Source: an uncultured Rhodospirillaceae bacterium
GTDB lineage: Bacteria; Pseudomonadota; Alphaproteobacteria; Azospirillales; Azospirillaceae
Direction: 5' to 3'
Length of the DNA stretch: 64,000 nucleotides
Assembly: GCA_937927415.1 (NCBI GenBank)
Contig: CALBDS010000061.1
Coordinates: forward strand, 155,093-219,092
Shown here: positions 49,107 to 55,739 of the stretch, piece after piece
How the letters are laid out: every line of letters begins with the position of its first letter
How positions within the stretch are numbered: position 1 is the stretch's first letter
The notes under the pieces: generated by a model
The model's input: only the letters and a program-made list of their open reading frames with translations
Told to the model about the DNA's origin: nothing
Databases searched by the model: none
Position numbers and translations under genes: made by a program

Positions 49107-49393
49107 TATTCGACCACCTTCGGGACCACGAAGTAACCTTCGGCCGTTTCCGGGCCGTTCTGCAGCACGGCGTCGGCATAACCGCCGTCCGTCACCACGT
49201 CGGGGCGGCGGCGCAGCTTTTGCGCGGCGGTGCTGGCGAGCGGCGGAACGTTGTCGGTATCGACCTCGTTCAATTGCTCGATGAAGCCCAGGATCTGGCT
49301 GAGTTCACCGGCCAGATGCTCCAATTCCTCTTCGGGCACCCGAATGCGGGCCAGATGCGCGATCTTGGCCACGGTGGCCTTGTCGAGCGACAT
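49106..49393 (-). CDS. gatC: Glutamyl/aspartyl-tRNA amidotransferase subunit C
   Basis: A 95-residue subunit that stabilises the GatAB complex. LDKATVAKIAHLARIRVPEE and LGFIEQLNEVDTDNVPPL are typical. The ATG at 49393 gives the standard MSLDKATV start; an upstream start adds an unlikely N-terminus. It is the first gene of the operon and overlaps gatA by one base. Confidence 0.94.
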   Translation of the reverse strand: MSLDKATVAKIAHLARIRVPEEELEHLAGELSQILGFIEQLNEVDTDNVPPLASTAAQKLRRRPDVVTDGGYADAVLQNGPETAEGYFVVPKVVE

Positions 49394-49531
49394 GCCTGTT
49401 ACTCTCTTCCGCGACGTCAACAATCAAGGCCGCGAGGCTATCACCCGCCGCGCGGCAGAGCAACGCCGTGCGCCACGCACAAGGGGCGGCGCACGGTGTT
49501 CCCGATCAGACCAAGCCGATTGGGCCGGGTC

Positions 49532-49759
49532 TTACTTGGAGCGGATCACGGGGGTGAGCTGATCGCCCCAGTTGCCCGATTCGTTGTGGTAGCGCGCCGT
49601 GCGCATCAGCTCGACGGTGATGCCGAGATCGACGGCCTTGACCACGGATTCGTTCAGACGGTGCAGGTTGTTGGCAAGAATGCGGATGGCGCTTTCCTGC
49701 TCGGGCGTCAGGGCCGAACCCTCTTCCGGCGGCGCGTCCTGAAAGCCTTTGGTGCTCAT
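49532..49759 (-). CDS. Small conserved-looking helical protein
   Basis: A 75-residue acidic protein. The region SAIRILANNLHRLNESVVKA is helical and ends with TARYHNESGNWGDQL. The ATG at 49759 follows a GGAAGGAAAA site. The family is unknown to me. It lies upstream of gatC, with 138 bases between them, on the same strand, and is divergent from the dehydrogenase gene. Confidence 0.66.
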   Translation of the reverse strand: MSTKGFQDAPPEEGSALTPEQESAIRILANNLHRLNESVVKAVDLGITVELMRTARYHNESGNWGDQLTPVIRSK

Positions 49760-49976
49760 CGTGGCTTTTCCTTCCCCTGGTTCGTGGTGGCACAGGCCAA
49801 CCATGGCAAAAGTCTTTAACACATTGGCGGTGCAGAACAAGCCTGCGCAACGTCAGACCCCTCACTCCCCCTTTGCGCGCCGGCCCGGTTCCGGCCTACC
49901 CTCGGGGTCCGACCTCCTGCCCCGGACGGGCAAAGATCCAGCGAAAAAAGATCCAGCGAAACAAGGGAAGATCGAG

Positions 49977-50846
49977 ATGAGCACCGCCCCCCTCTCCGTC
50001 GCGTTTCTGGGCCTGGGCGTGATGGGTGCGCCCATGGCCGGGCATCTGGCCAAGGCCGGGCACAGCGTCACGGTGTCCAACCGCACCCCCGCCAAGGCCG
50101 ACGCCTGGACCGCCAAACACGCGGGCCGTGCCGCCCCCACGCCGGAATCCGCGGTGGCCGGGGCCGACATCGTGTTCATGTGCGTGGGCGGCGACGACGA
50201 CGTGCGTGCGGTGGGCGGTGCCGCGCTGGCAGCGATGAAACCGGGATCGGTGCTGGTGGACCACACCACCGCGTCGGCGCAGGTCGCCCGCGAAATGGCG
50301 GAGAAGGCCGCGGCGCTTGGCCTGCACTTCCTCGACGCCCCCGTGTCGGGCGGTCAGGCCGGGGCGGAAAACGGCGTGCTGACGGTGATGGTGGGCGGCG
50401 ACGCCGATGTCTTCGAACGGGTGAAGCCGGTGATGGACGCCTACAGCCGTTCCGTCGTGCTGATGGGGCCGGCGGGGGCCGGGCAACTGACCAAGATGGT
50501 CAACCAGATCTGCATCGCCGGCCTGCTGCAGGGGCTGTCGGAGGCGCTGGCCTTTGCCGGCACAGCGGGACTCGACGCCAAGCGCGTGCTCGACGTCATT
50601 TCCAAGGGTGCCGCCCAGTCGTGGCAGATGGAAAACCGCGGGCACACCATGGTCGATGGCCGTTTCGATTTCGGCTTTGCGGTCGATTGGATGCGCAAGG
50701 ATCTGGGCATCTGCCTGGACGAAGCGCGGGCCAACGGCGCCGCCCTGCCGGTGACGGCCCTGGTGGACCAGTTCTATGCCGACGTGCAGAAAATGGGCGG
50801 CGGACGCTGGGACACCTCCAGCCTCATCAAGCGGCTGCAGGGCTGA
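49977..50846 (+). CDS. NAD(P)-dependent hydroxyacid dehydrogenase, HIBADH family
   Basis: A 289-residue protein with a Rossmann start (VAFLGLGVMGAPMAGHLAKA), the substrate motif FLDAPVSGGQAGAENG, and the catalytic lysine in GAGQLTKMVNQ. It resembles 3-hydroxyisobutyrate, tartronate semialdehyde or glyoxylate/succinic semialdehyde reductases, and sequence alone does not tell which. The ATG follows AGGGAAG. A direct repeat AAAGATCCAGCG occurs twice just upstream (49932-49960). Confidence 0.88.
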   Translation: MSTAPLSVAFLGLGVMGAPMAGHLAKAGHSVTVSNRTPAKADAWTAKHAGRAAPTPESAVAGADIVFMCVGGDDDVRAVGGAALAAMKPGSVLVDHTTASAQVAREMAEKAAALGLHFLDAPVSGGQAGAENGVLTVMVGGDADVFERVKPVMDAYSRSVVLMGPAGAGQLTKMVNQICIAGLLQGLSEALAFAGTAGLDAKRVLDVISKGAAQSWQMENRGHTMVDGRFDFGFAVDWMRKDLGICLDEARANGAALPVTALVDQFYADVQKMGGGRWDTSSLIKRLQG

Positions 50847-50972
50847 TTCCCAACCTGCAAACTCGTGACGGGGTGGGGGAATGTGCTATCACTCCGATCC
50901 AGCCCCGTCACCCAGCCCTGTTACCCCAATCCCACCACCGATGCGGGCCGTTTTCCGTTCAGGAGAGTTTCC

Positions 50973-51683
50973 GTGACCGCCGACACCCACGCCCCCGGTC
51001 CTCAGGACATCGCCCCCGCGCCCGACGACGCGCTGGTGCTGGCGTTGCCGAAGGGGCGCATTCTGAAGGAACTGCGGCCGTTGCTGACCCATGCCGGCAT
51101 CGTGCCGGAAGCGGAGTTCGACAACGACAACAGCCGTCTGCTGCGTTTCGCCACCAACGTCCCGAACCTCAGCATCATCCGGGTGCGGTCGTTCGACGTG
51201 GCGACCTTCGTGGCGTTCGGGGCGGCGCATCTGGGCGTGGCCGGCAACGACGTGCTGATGGAATTCGACTATCCCGAGATCTATGCGCCGCTGGATCTGG
51301 GGATCGGCAAATGCCGCCTGTCGGTGGCCGAGCCGAAGGCGCTGATGGAGAACGACGATCCGTCGCGGTGGAGCCATGTGCGCGTCGCCACCAAATACCC
51401 CGAGGTGACCAAGCGGCACTTTGCCGCGCGCGGTGTGCAGGCCGAATGCATCAAGCTGAACGGCGCCATGGAACTGGCCCCCACCCTGGGTCTGTGCCGG
51501 CGCATCGTGGATCTGGTGTCCACCGGCTCGACGCTGAAGGCCAACGGGCTGGTGGAGGTGGAGAACATCGCCGAAGTGACCTCCCGACTCATCGTCAACC
51601 GTGCTGCGTTCAAGACGCGGCCCGATGAAATCTCCAACTGGATCGAACGTTTCCGGGAGGCCGTGAATGCCGCTCAGGCTTGA
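50973..51683 (+). CDS. hisG: ATP phosphoribosyltransferase, short form
   Basis: The 236-residue enzyme starts histidine synthesis from ATP and PRPP. LVLALPKGRILKELRPLL near the N-terminus and the PRPP-binding region LVSTGSTLKANGL identify it. It lacks the C-terminal regulatory domain, so it is the short type, which needs a HisZ partner; hisZ is not in this window. GTG start after AGGAGAG. It overlaps hisD by 17 bases. Confidence 0.94.
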   Translation: MTADTHAPGPQDIAPAPDDALVLALPKGRILKELRPLLTHAGIVPEAEFDNDNSRLLRFATNVPNLSIIRVRSFDVATFVAFGAAHLGVAGNDVLMEFDYPEIYAPLDLGIGKCRLSVAEPKALMENDDPSRWSHVRVATKYPEVTKRHFAARGVQAECIKLNGAMELAPTLGLCRRIVDLVSTGSTLKANGLVEVENIAEVTSRLIVNRAAFKTRPDEISNWIERFREAVNAAQA

Positions 51684-52971
51684 TATCCGCAATGCTGACT
51701 TCGCCCAGGGTTTCACCGCCCTGCTCCACGCCAAGCGCGAGGTGAGCGAGGATGTGCAGGCCATCGTCCACGGCATTCTGGACGACGTGCGCACCCGCGG
51801 CGATGCGGCCCTGATCGACTACACCGCCCGCTTCGACCGCATGACGCTCACCCCTGAGCGTCTGCGCATCGGCGCGGACGAGGTGCAGGCGGCGCTGGCC
51901 CAATGCAGCGCGGAGTTGCTGGCCGCGCTCGACCTTGCGGCCGCGCGGATCGAGGCGTTCCACCGCATCCAGGTGCCCGCCGTCACCGATTACCGTGATG
52001 CCGCGGGTGTGCGGCTGGGTGCTCGCTGGACGCCGGTCGGGGCCGCCGGGCTGTACGTGCCGGGCGGCACGGCCTCATACCCGTCGTCGGTGCTGATGAA
52101 CGCGCTGCCGGCCCGTGTGGCGGGGGTGGAGCGCATCGTCATGGTGGTGCCGACCCCCGACGACACGCTGAACCCGCTGGTGCTGGCCGCCGCCCACCGC
52201 TGCGGCATCACCGAGATCTACCGCATCGGCGGTGCGCAGGCGGTGGGGGCGCTGGCCTATGGCACCGCCACCATCGCACCCGTGGATAAGATCGTCGGCC
52301 CCGGCAACGCCTTCGTCGCCGCGGCCAAGCGGCAGGTTTACGGCACCGTCGGCATCGACAGCATCGCCGGCCCGTCGGAAATCCTGGTGGTGGCCGACGC
52401 CCGGAACAATCCCGCCTGGATCGCCGCCGACCTGCTGTCGCAGGCCGAGCACGACACCTCGGCCCAGGCCATCCTCATCACCGACGACGCAGGGTTCGCC
52501 GATGCGGTGGCGGCGGCGGTGGACGACCACCTGACCCGCCTGAACCGTCCGGCCATCGCCGGGGAAAGCTGGCGCGAGCACGGGGCCATTATCCTGGTGC
52601 GCGACTTGGCCGCCGACGCCCCCGCCCTGGTGGACCGGCTGGCGCCGGAGCATCTGGAACTGGCGGTGGACGATCCCGACGCGCTGGCCGCCCGCATCCG
52701 CAACGCCGGAGCCATCTTCCTCGGCCGCTACACACCGGAAGCCATCGGCGATTACGTGGCCGGTCCCAACCATGTGCTGCCGACCGCGCGCAGCGCCCGC
52801 TTCTCCTCCGGCCTCAACGTGCTGGACTTCATGAAGCGGACCACCTTCGTGGCCTGCGACGCCCAATCCCTGAACGCCATCGGACCGGCGGCGGTGACGC
52901 TGGCCGAATCGGAAGGGCTGGGGGCGCACGCCCTGTCCGTGGCCATCCGCCTGAAGGGAGAGACGGCGTGA
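51667..52971 (+). CDS. hisD: Histidinol dehydrogenase
   Basis: The 434-residue enzyme oxidises histidinol twice to histidine. TPVGAAGLYVPGGTASYPSS, VDKIVGPGNAFVAAAKRQVYG-type region and APEHLELAVDDP (catalytic glutamate and histidine) are intact. Normal length. Translated with hisG through the overlap and with the next gene by a GTGA overlap. Confidence 0.95.
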   Translation: MPLRLDIRNADFAQGFTALLHAKREVSEDVQAIVHGILDDVRTRGDAALIDYTARFDRMTLTPERLRIGADEVQAALAQCSAELLAALDLAAARIEAFHRIQVPAVTDYRDAAGVRLGARWTPVGAAGLYVPGGTASYPSSVLMNALPARVAGVERIVMVVPTPDDTLNPLVLAAAHRCGITEIYRIGGAQAVGALAYGTATIAPVDKIVGPGNAFVAAAKRQVYGTVGIDSIAGPSEILVVADARNNPAWIAADLLSQAEHDTSAQAILITDDAGFADAVAAAVDDHLTRLNRPAIAGESWREHGAIILVRDLAADAPALVDRLAPEHLELAVDDPDALAARIRNAGAIFLGRYTPEAIGDYVAGPNHVLPTARSARFSSGLNVLDFMKRTTFVACDAQSLNAIGPAAVTLAESEGLGAHALSVAIRLKGETA

Positions 52972-53450
52972 CCGCACAGACCAGCCGCCGCATCGTCCAT
53001 GTCACCCTGGACGAAAAAACCGTCGTCCGCCGCAAGCCGGAGGTCGAACACGAACGCGCCGTGGCGATCTTCGACCTGCTGGAAGAGAACGAGTTCTGTT
53101 TGTGCGAACATGCGGATGCCGGTCCCTATCATCTGCATCTGTCCATTGAGGACAACCGGCTGATCTTTGACGTGCGCGACAACAACGACGGGGCGCTGGA
53201 AAAGGTCATCCTGCCGATCACCGGGTTCCGGTCGATCGTGCGGGATTACTTCATCATCTGCGAGAGCTATTACAACGCCATCAAGAAATCCACGCCGTCC
53301 CAGATCGAAGCGGTCGATATGGGCCGGCGCGGCCTGCACAACGAAGGCTCGGAGCTTCTGCGGGAGCGGCTGACGGGCAAGGTGGAACTGGACCTGCAGA
53401 CGGCGCGGCGGCTGTTCACGCTGATCTGCGTCCTGCACATTCGCGGCTGA
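52968..53450 (+). CDS. UPF0262 family protein
   Basis: The 160-residue protein matches UPF0262: VNRRIVHV-like start (RRIVHVTLDEK), HADAGPYHLHLSIEDNRL and ITGFRSIVRDYFIICESYYN are family stretches. It is almost restricted to alphaproteobacteria and sits after hisD in many of them. The function is not known. GTG start overlaps the hisD stop. Confidence 0.9.
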   Translation: MTAQTSRRIVHVTLDEKTVVRRKPEVEHERAVAIFDLLEENEFCLCEHADAGPYHLHLSIEDNRLIFDVRDNNDGALEKVILPITGFRSIVRDYFIICESYYNAIKKSTPSQIEAVDMGRRGLHNEGSELLRERLTGKVELDLQTARRLFTLICVLHIRG

Positions 53451-53476
53451 ACGGCAACGGCGGAACGGCATCCCTC

Positions 53477-53938
53477 ATGGCCAATGTCCTGCAGCCGCTT
53501 CCCGTTACCAGCGTGCTGTTCGCCTGCACCTACAACATGATCCGCTCGCCCATGGCGGCGGGGTTGCTGCGCCATTTCCTGGGCCACAAGATCTTTGTGG
53601 ATTCCGCCGGGGTGCGCGAGGCGGACGAGATCGACCCCTTCGTCGTCGCGGTGATGGAGGAATTGGGCATCGACCTGTCCCGCCACGTCTGCAAGACCTT
53701 CGAGGAGCTGGAGGACACCTCCTTCGATCTTATCATCTCCCTGTCGCCGGAAGCGCAGCACCGGGCCATCGAAATGACCCGCACCATGGCCTGCGACGTG
53801 GAATTCTGGCCCACCTTCGACCCCACCCTGGTGGACGGCAACCGCCAGGCCATGCTGGAGGCCTATCGCAAGGTGCGTGATGGGCTGCTGGAGCGGGTGA
53901 AGGAACGGTTTCCCTTGAGCCGGGGGCCGAGTGTATGA
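53477..53938 (+). CDS. Low-molecular-weight protein tyrosine phosphatase family protein
   Basis: The 153-residue protein has the CX5RS signature CTYNMIRSP near the N-terminus, SAGVREADEIDPF, and the acid loop WPTFDPT. The family includes tyrosine phosphatases and arsenate reductases; extra thiols for an arsenate cycle are not clear, so phosphatase is more likely. In many alphaproteobacteria it is followed by infA, but here a hairpin-rich intergenic region follows. Confidence 0.88.
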   Translation: MANVLQPLPVTSVLFACTYNMIRSPMAAGLLRHFLGHKIFVDSAGVREADEIDPFVVAVMEELGIDLSRHVCKTFEELEDTSFDLIISLSPEAQHRAIEMTRTMACDVEFWPTFDPTLVDGNRQAMLEAYRKVRDGLLERVKERFPLSRGPSV

Positions 53939-54020
53939 CGGGCAATATTACGATTTCATTTCGTTGAAATTATATTTTTATCACTATCGATAAAATAGGG
54001 AATTGACTCCCCCACCGCAT

Positions 54021-54122
54021 CGCTGTAGAAACAGCGTCAGACGGAACACCGTCTCGCGGGAATTTGACCTCAGCAGCTTGCGCCGCGTCATCAAACGCTA
54101 AAGCGCCACGATAGCATCGTGG
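54021..54122 (+). ncRNA. Candidate structured RNA with three perfect hairpins
   Basis: CGCTGT-AGAA-ACAGCG (54021-54036), AGACGG-AACA-CCGTCT (54039-54054) and CCACGAT-AGC-ATCGTGG (54106-54122) are three perfect short hairpins within about 100 bases. The first two are nearly adjacent. The last is followed by GTCTTTGT and could be a terminator. This could be a small RNA, a leader or a set of terminators. No known family was recognised. Confidence 0.4.
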
Positions 54123-54160
54123 GTCTTTGTCCGAAATCGGATCGTCCAGGAGTGACGGGC

Positions 54161-54271
54161 ATGACCAACTTCTTCCCTGCCATCGGTATGGCATTCAAAG
54201 ACCGCTCCCCATCCTGTCTCATGCGTCGGCTCTGTTCGATGTGCGGAACCGGGCAGCACCGCTTCTGTTGA
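54161..54271 (+). CDS. Candidate 36-residue Cys-rich small protein
   Basis: The ORF starts ATG with AGGAG at good spacing (CCAGGAGTGACGGGC before ATG). The product is basic with cysteines at 19, 25, 28 and 36, including CSMCGTG and a terminal Cys. The promoter is unclear. A short cysteine-rich protein is possible; a chance ORF is the alternative. Confidence 0.3.
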   Translation: MTNFFPAIGMAFKDRSPSCLMRRLCSMCGTGQHRFC

Positions 54272-54377
54272 GCGTGCGTCCCCTTATCCCCGCGGCCCTT
54301 CCCAAGGACCAGCCAACGACTGTCAGAAGACGATCAGCCGGGCGGCGCACGCGCGCCCCGGCGCAGGAGCAAACACG

Positions 54378-54578
54378 ATGAACAACACCAACGCTTTTGC
54401 CATTGAAGTTCACGGGACCCCCGCCGGCCTGGTGGTGGGTGGTCACGGCGGCTATACCTTCTTTGCCTCCGACTGGGCCTTCAAGGAACTGGACCGGCGG
54501 GTCTTCCGCCACGTCCGCCATGCCGAGCGCGCCGCCGCCCAGATTCTGGCCGGCAAGCCCCTGGCCCGCAGCCGCTGA
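54378..54578 (+). CDS. Small protein of unknown function (66 residues)
   Basis: Starts with ATG after GCAGGAGCAAACACG, a good ribosome site. The first half has alternating hydrophobic and glycine residues (GLVVGGHGGYTFFASDWAF), the second half is a basic helix (DRRVFRHVRHAERAAAQILA). It is followed by a very strong intrinsic terminator, which supports its being a real transcribed gene. Family not recognised. Confidence 0.65.
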   Translation: MNNTNAFAIEVHGTPAGLVVGGHGGYTFFASDWAFKELDRRVFRHVRHAERAAAQILAGKPLARSR

Positions 54579-54610
54579 CCAACACTCCTCCCGGATCACA
54601 CAAAACGGAA

Positions 54611-54650
54611 CGGCCCTGGGCAGTGCGCACTGCCCAGGGCCGTTTTTTTT
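54611..54650 (+). terminator. Strong intrinsic terminator
   Basis: CGGCCCTGGGCAGT and ACTGCCCAGGGCCG pair perfectly around a GCGC loop and are followed by eight T. This is one of the strongest terminators in the window. It ends the 66-residue protein transcript. Confidence 0.95.
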
Positions 54651-54678
54651 CATCGGGAAAGCACCGGCTTTTCCCCAC

Positions 54679-55320
54679 CTACACCGTCACGGAAACCCGA
54701 CCCCCCGACAGGCTGCCGCCGGCGGGCAAGCCCGCGGCTCCCCCAAAAGCGGCGGTCCCCATGGATGGCCCCCCGCCCGCGGTCATTCCACCGCCCGTCC
54801 CCTGCCCCACCAAAGCTGCGGCCGCCTGATACAGGGCGGCCGCGCTGCGATTGCCGCTGCTGTTTCCAAGGGTGGAAAAACCGGAGGTGGCCGCATCCGC
54901 CGAATCGCCGCCGATCCCGGTTGCTGTCCGGCCCGTGCCACCAGCCTGCCCCGTGGACACCGATTCCGATGTGACGGGCGGGTCCAGGTTGGCCCGGCGA
55001 TGCTCTTCCACCACCTGTTCGGTGGGAATCTGATCGCGGGTTTCGCCGGTGTCGGCATCGCGGTAGAACAGAACCGCCAACCGTGCCGCCTGATCGTAGC
55101 GCACGATCGGGCTGATATAGACGAACCCCGAAGAATTTTGCGGCGTACCAGCCGCCGGGGCCGCATCCGCTGATGCCGCCCCGGACGAAACCATCCTGGA
55201 AGAAACCAACGTGGACGCGGCGGTGTCTGCACCGGCACCCGCCGCGGCGCTGGAAACGCTCCGCGAAGAGGCTGTTGCAGAGCGCGCCAACGCGATTCCG
55301 TCGATCGCTTTGACGTCCAT
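54679..55320 (-). CDS. FlaG-like domain protein with low-complexity flanks
   Basis: The 213-residue protein has a short conserved core (about residues 65-110): GFVYISPIVRYDQAARLAVL, then DTGETRDQIPTEQVVEE. This resembles the FlaG domain (tgevirqIPpee pattern). The flanks are rich in Ala, Ser, Gly and Thr. FlaG proteins modulate flagellar filament length. A role in motility or surface structure is inferred. The gene is transcribed after the 73-residue protein gene, 46 bases apart. Confidence 0.55.
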   Translation of the reverse strand: MDVKAIDGIALARSATASSRSVSSAAAGAGADTAASTLVSSRMVSSGAASADAAPAAGTPQNSSGFVYISPIVRYDQAARLAVLFYRDADTGETRDQIPTEQVVEEHRRANLDPPVTSESVSTGQAGGTGRTATGIGGDSADAATSGFSTLGNSSGNRSAAALYQAAAALVGQGTGGGMTAGGGPSMGTAAFGGAAGLPAGGSLSGGRVSVTV

Positions 55321-55366
55321 GGCTGCCTCCCGCTCAACCGGCTGCGAAAGACCGTAAGCGGACGGT

Positions 55367-55588
55367 TCAAACCACGATGTTCACATTGTTTCCGCGGGTG
55401 GCTGTGACCTGCCCGGGGCTGGGCTGGTTGTTGGCCGCCTGCGCATCGCGCGGCTGGTTGTCTGCCTGAGCCTGCTGGCTGGGGTCCTGGATCTGCTGAA
55501 CGGACGCCGTGGGGCCGCTTTGCAGGGCGTTGGTGGTGGGCTGATAGCCGCTGTACCCACCGTAGCCGCTGATACCGTTGATGCCCAT
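55367..55588 (-). CDS. Small Gln/Asn/Gly-rich protein
   Basis: A 73-residue protein: a glycine/tyrosine start (GINGISGYGGYSGYQPTTNA), a Gln/Ala/Asn-rich middle and a tail TATRGNNVNIVV. ATG at 55588 with GGAGAGG upstream. The family is not recognised. Together with the FlaG-like gene it forms a probable two-gene unit; the pattern recalls small flagellar-associated or phase-separating proteins, but that is speculation. Confidence 0.6.
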   Translation of the reverse strand: MGINGISGYGGYSGYQPTTNALQSGPTASVQQIQDPSQQAQADNQPRDAQAANNQPSPGQVTATRGNNVNIVV

Positions 55589-55739
55589 CGTCCTCTCCCT
55601 CACGCGAGTGGATTACACCCACCGAAAAGGGTAGGCAAAAACTACCCACTGTGCAAGCGCGCAAACGTCGCAATTCTGAATCACTGGTAAAAAGTCAATA
55701 AATAAGCCATCGGGAAAATGAAAATAATCGCATCGGCGA

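Larger units (their letters stand above)
53939..54377. other. Hairpin-rich intergenic region with a small ORF
   Basis: 439 bases between the phosphatase gene and a 66-residue protein gene. The start (53940-54010) is AT-rich. Three perfect small hairpins follow at 54021-54122. A 36-codon ORF with a good ribosome site lies at 54161-54271. The last 100 bases are GC-rich and hold the ribosome site of the next gene. The individual elements are listed separately. Confidence 0.6.
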
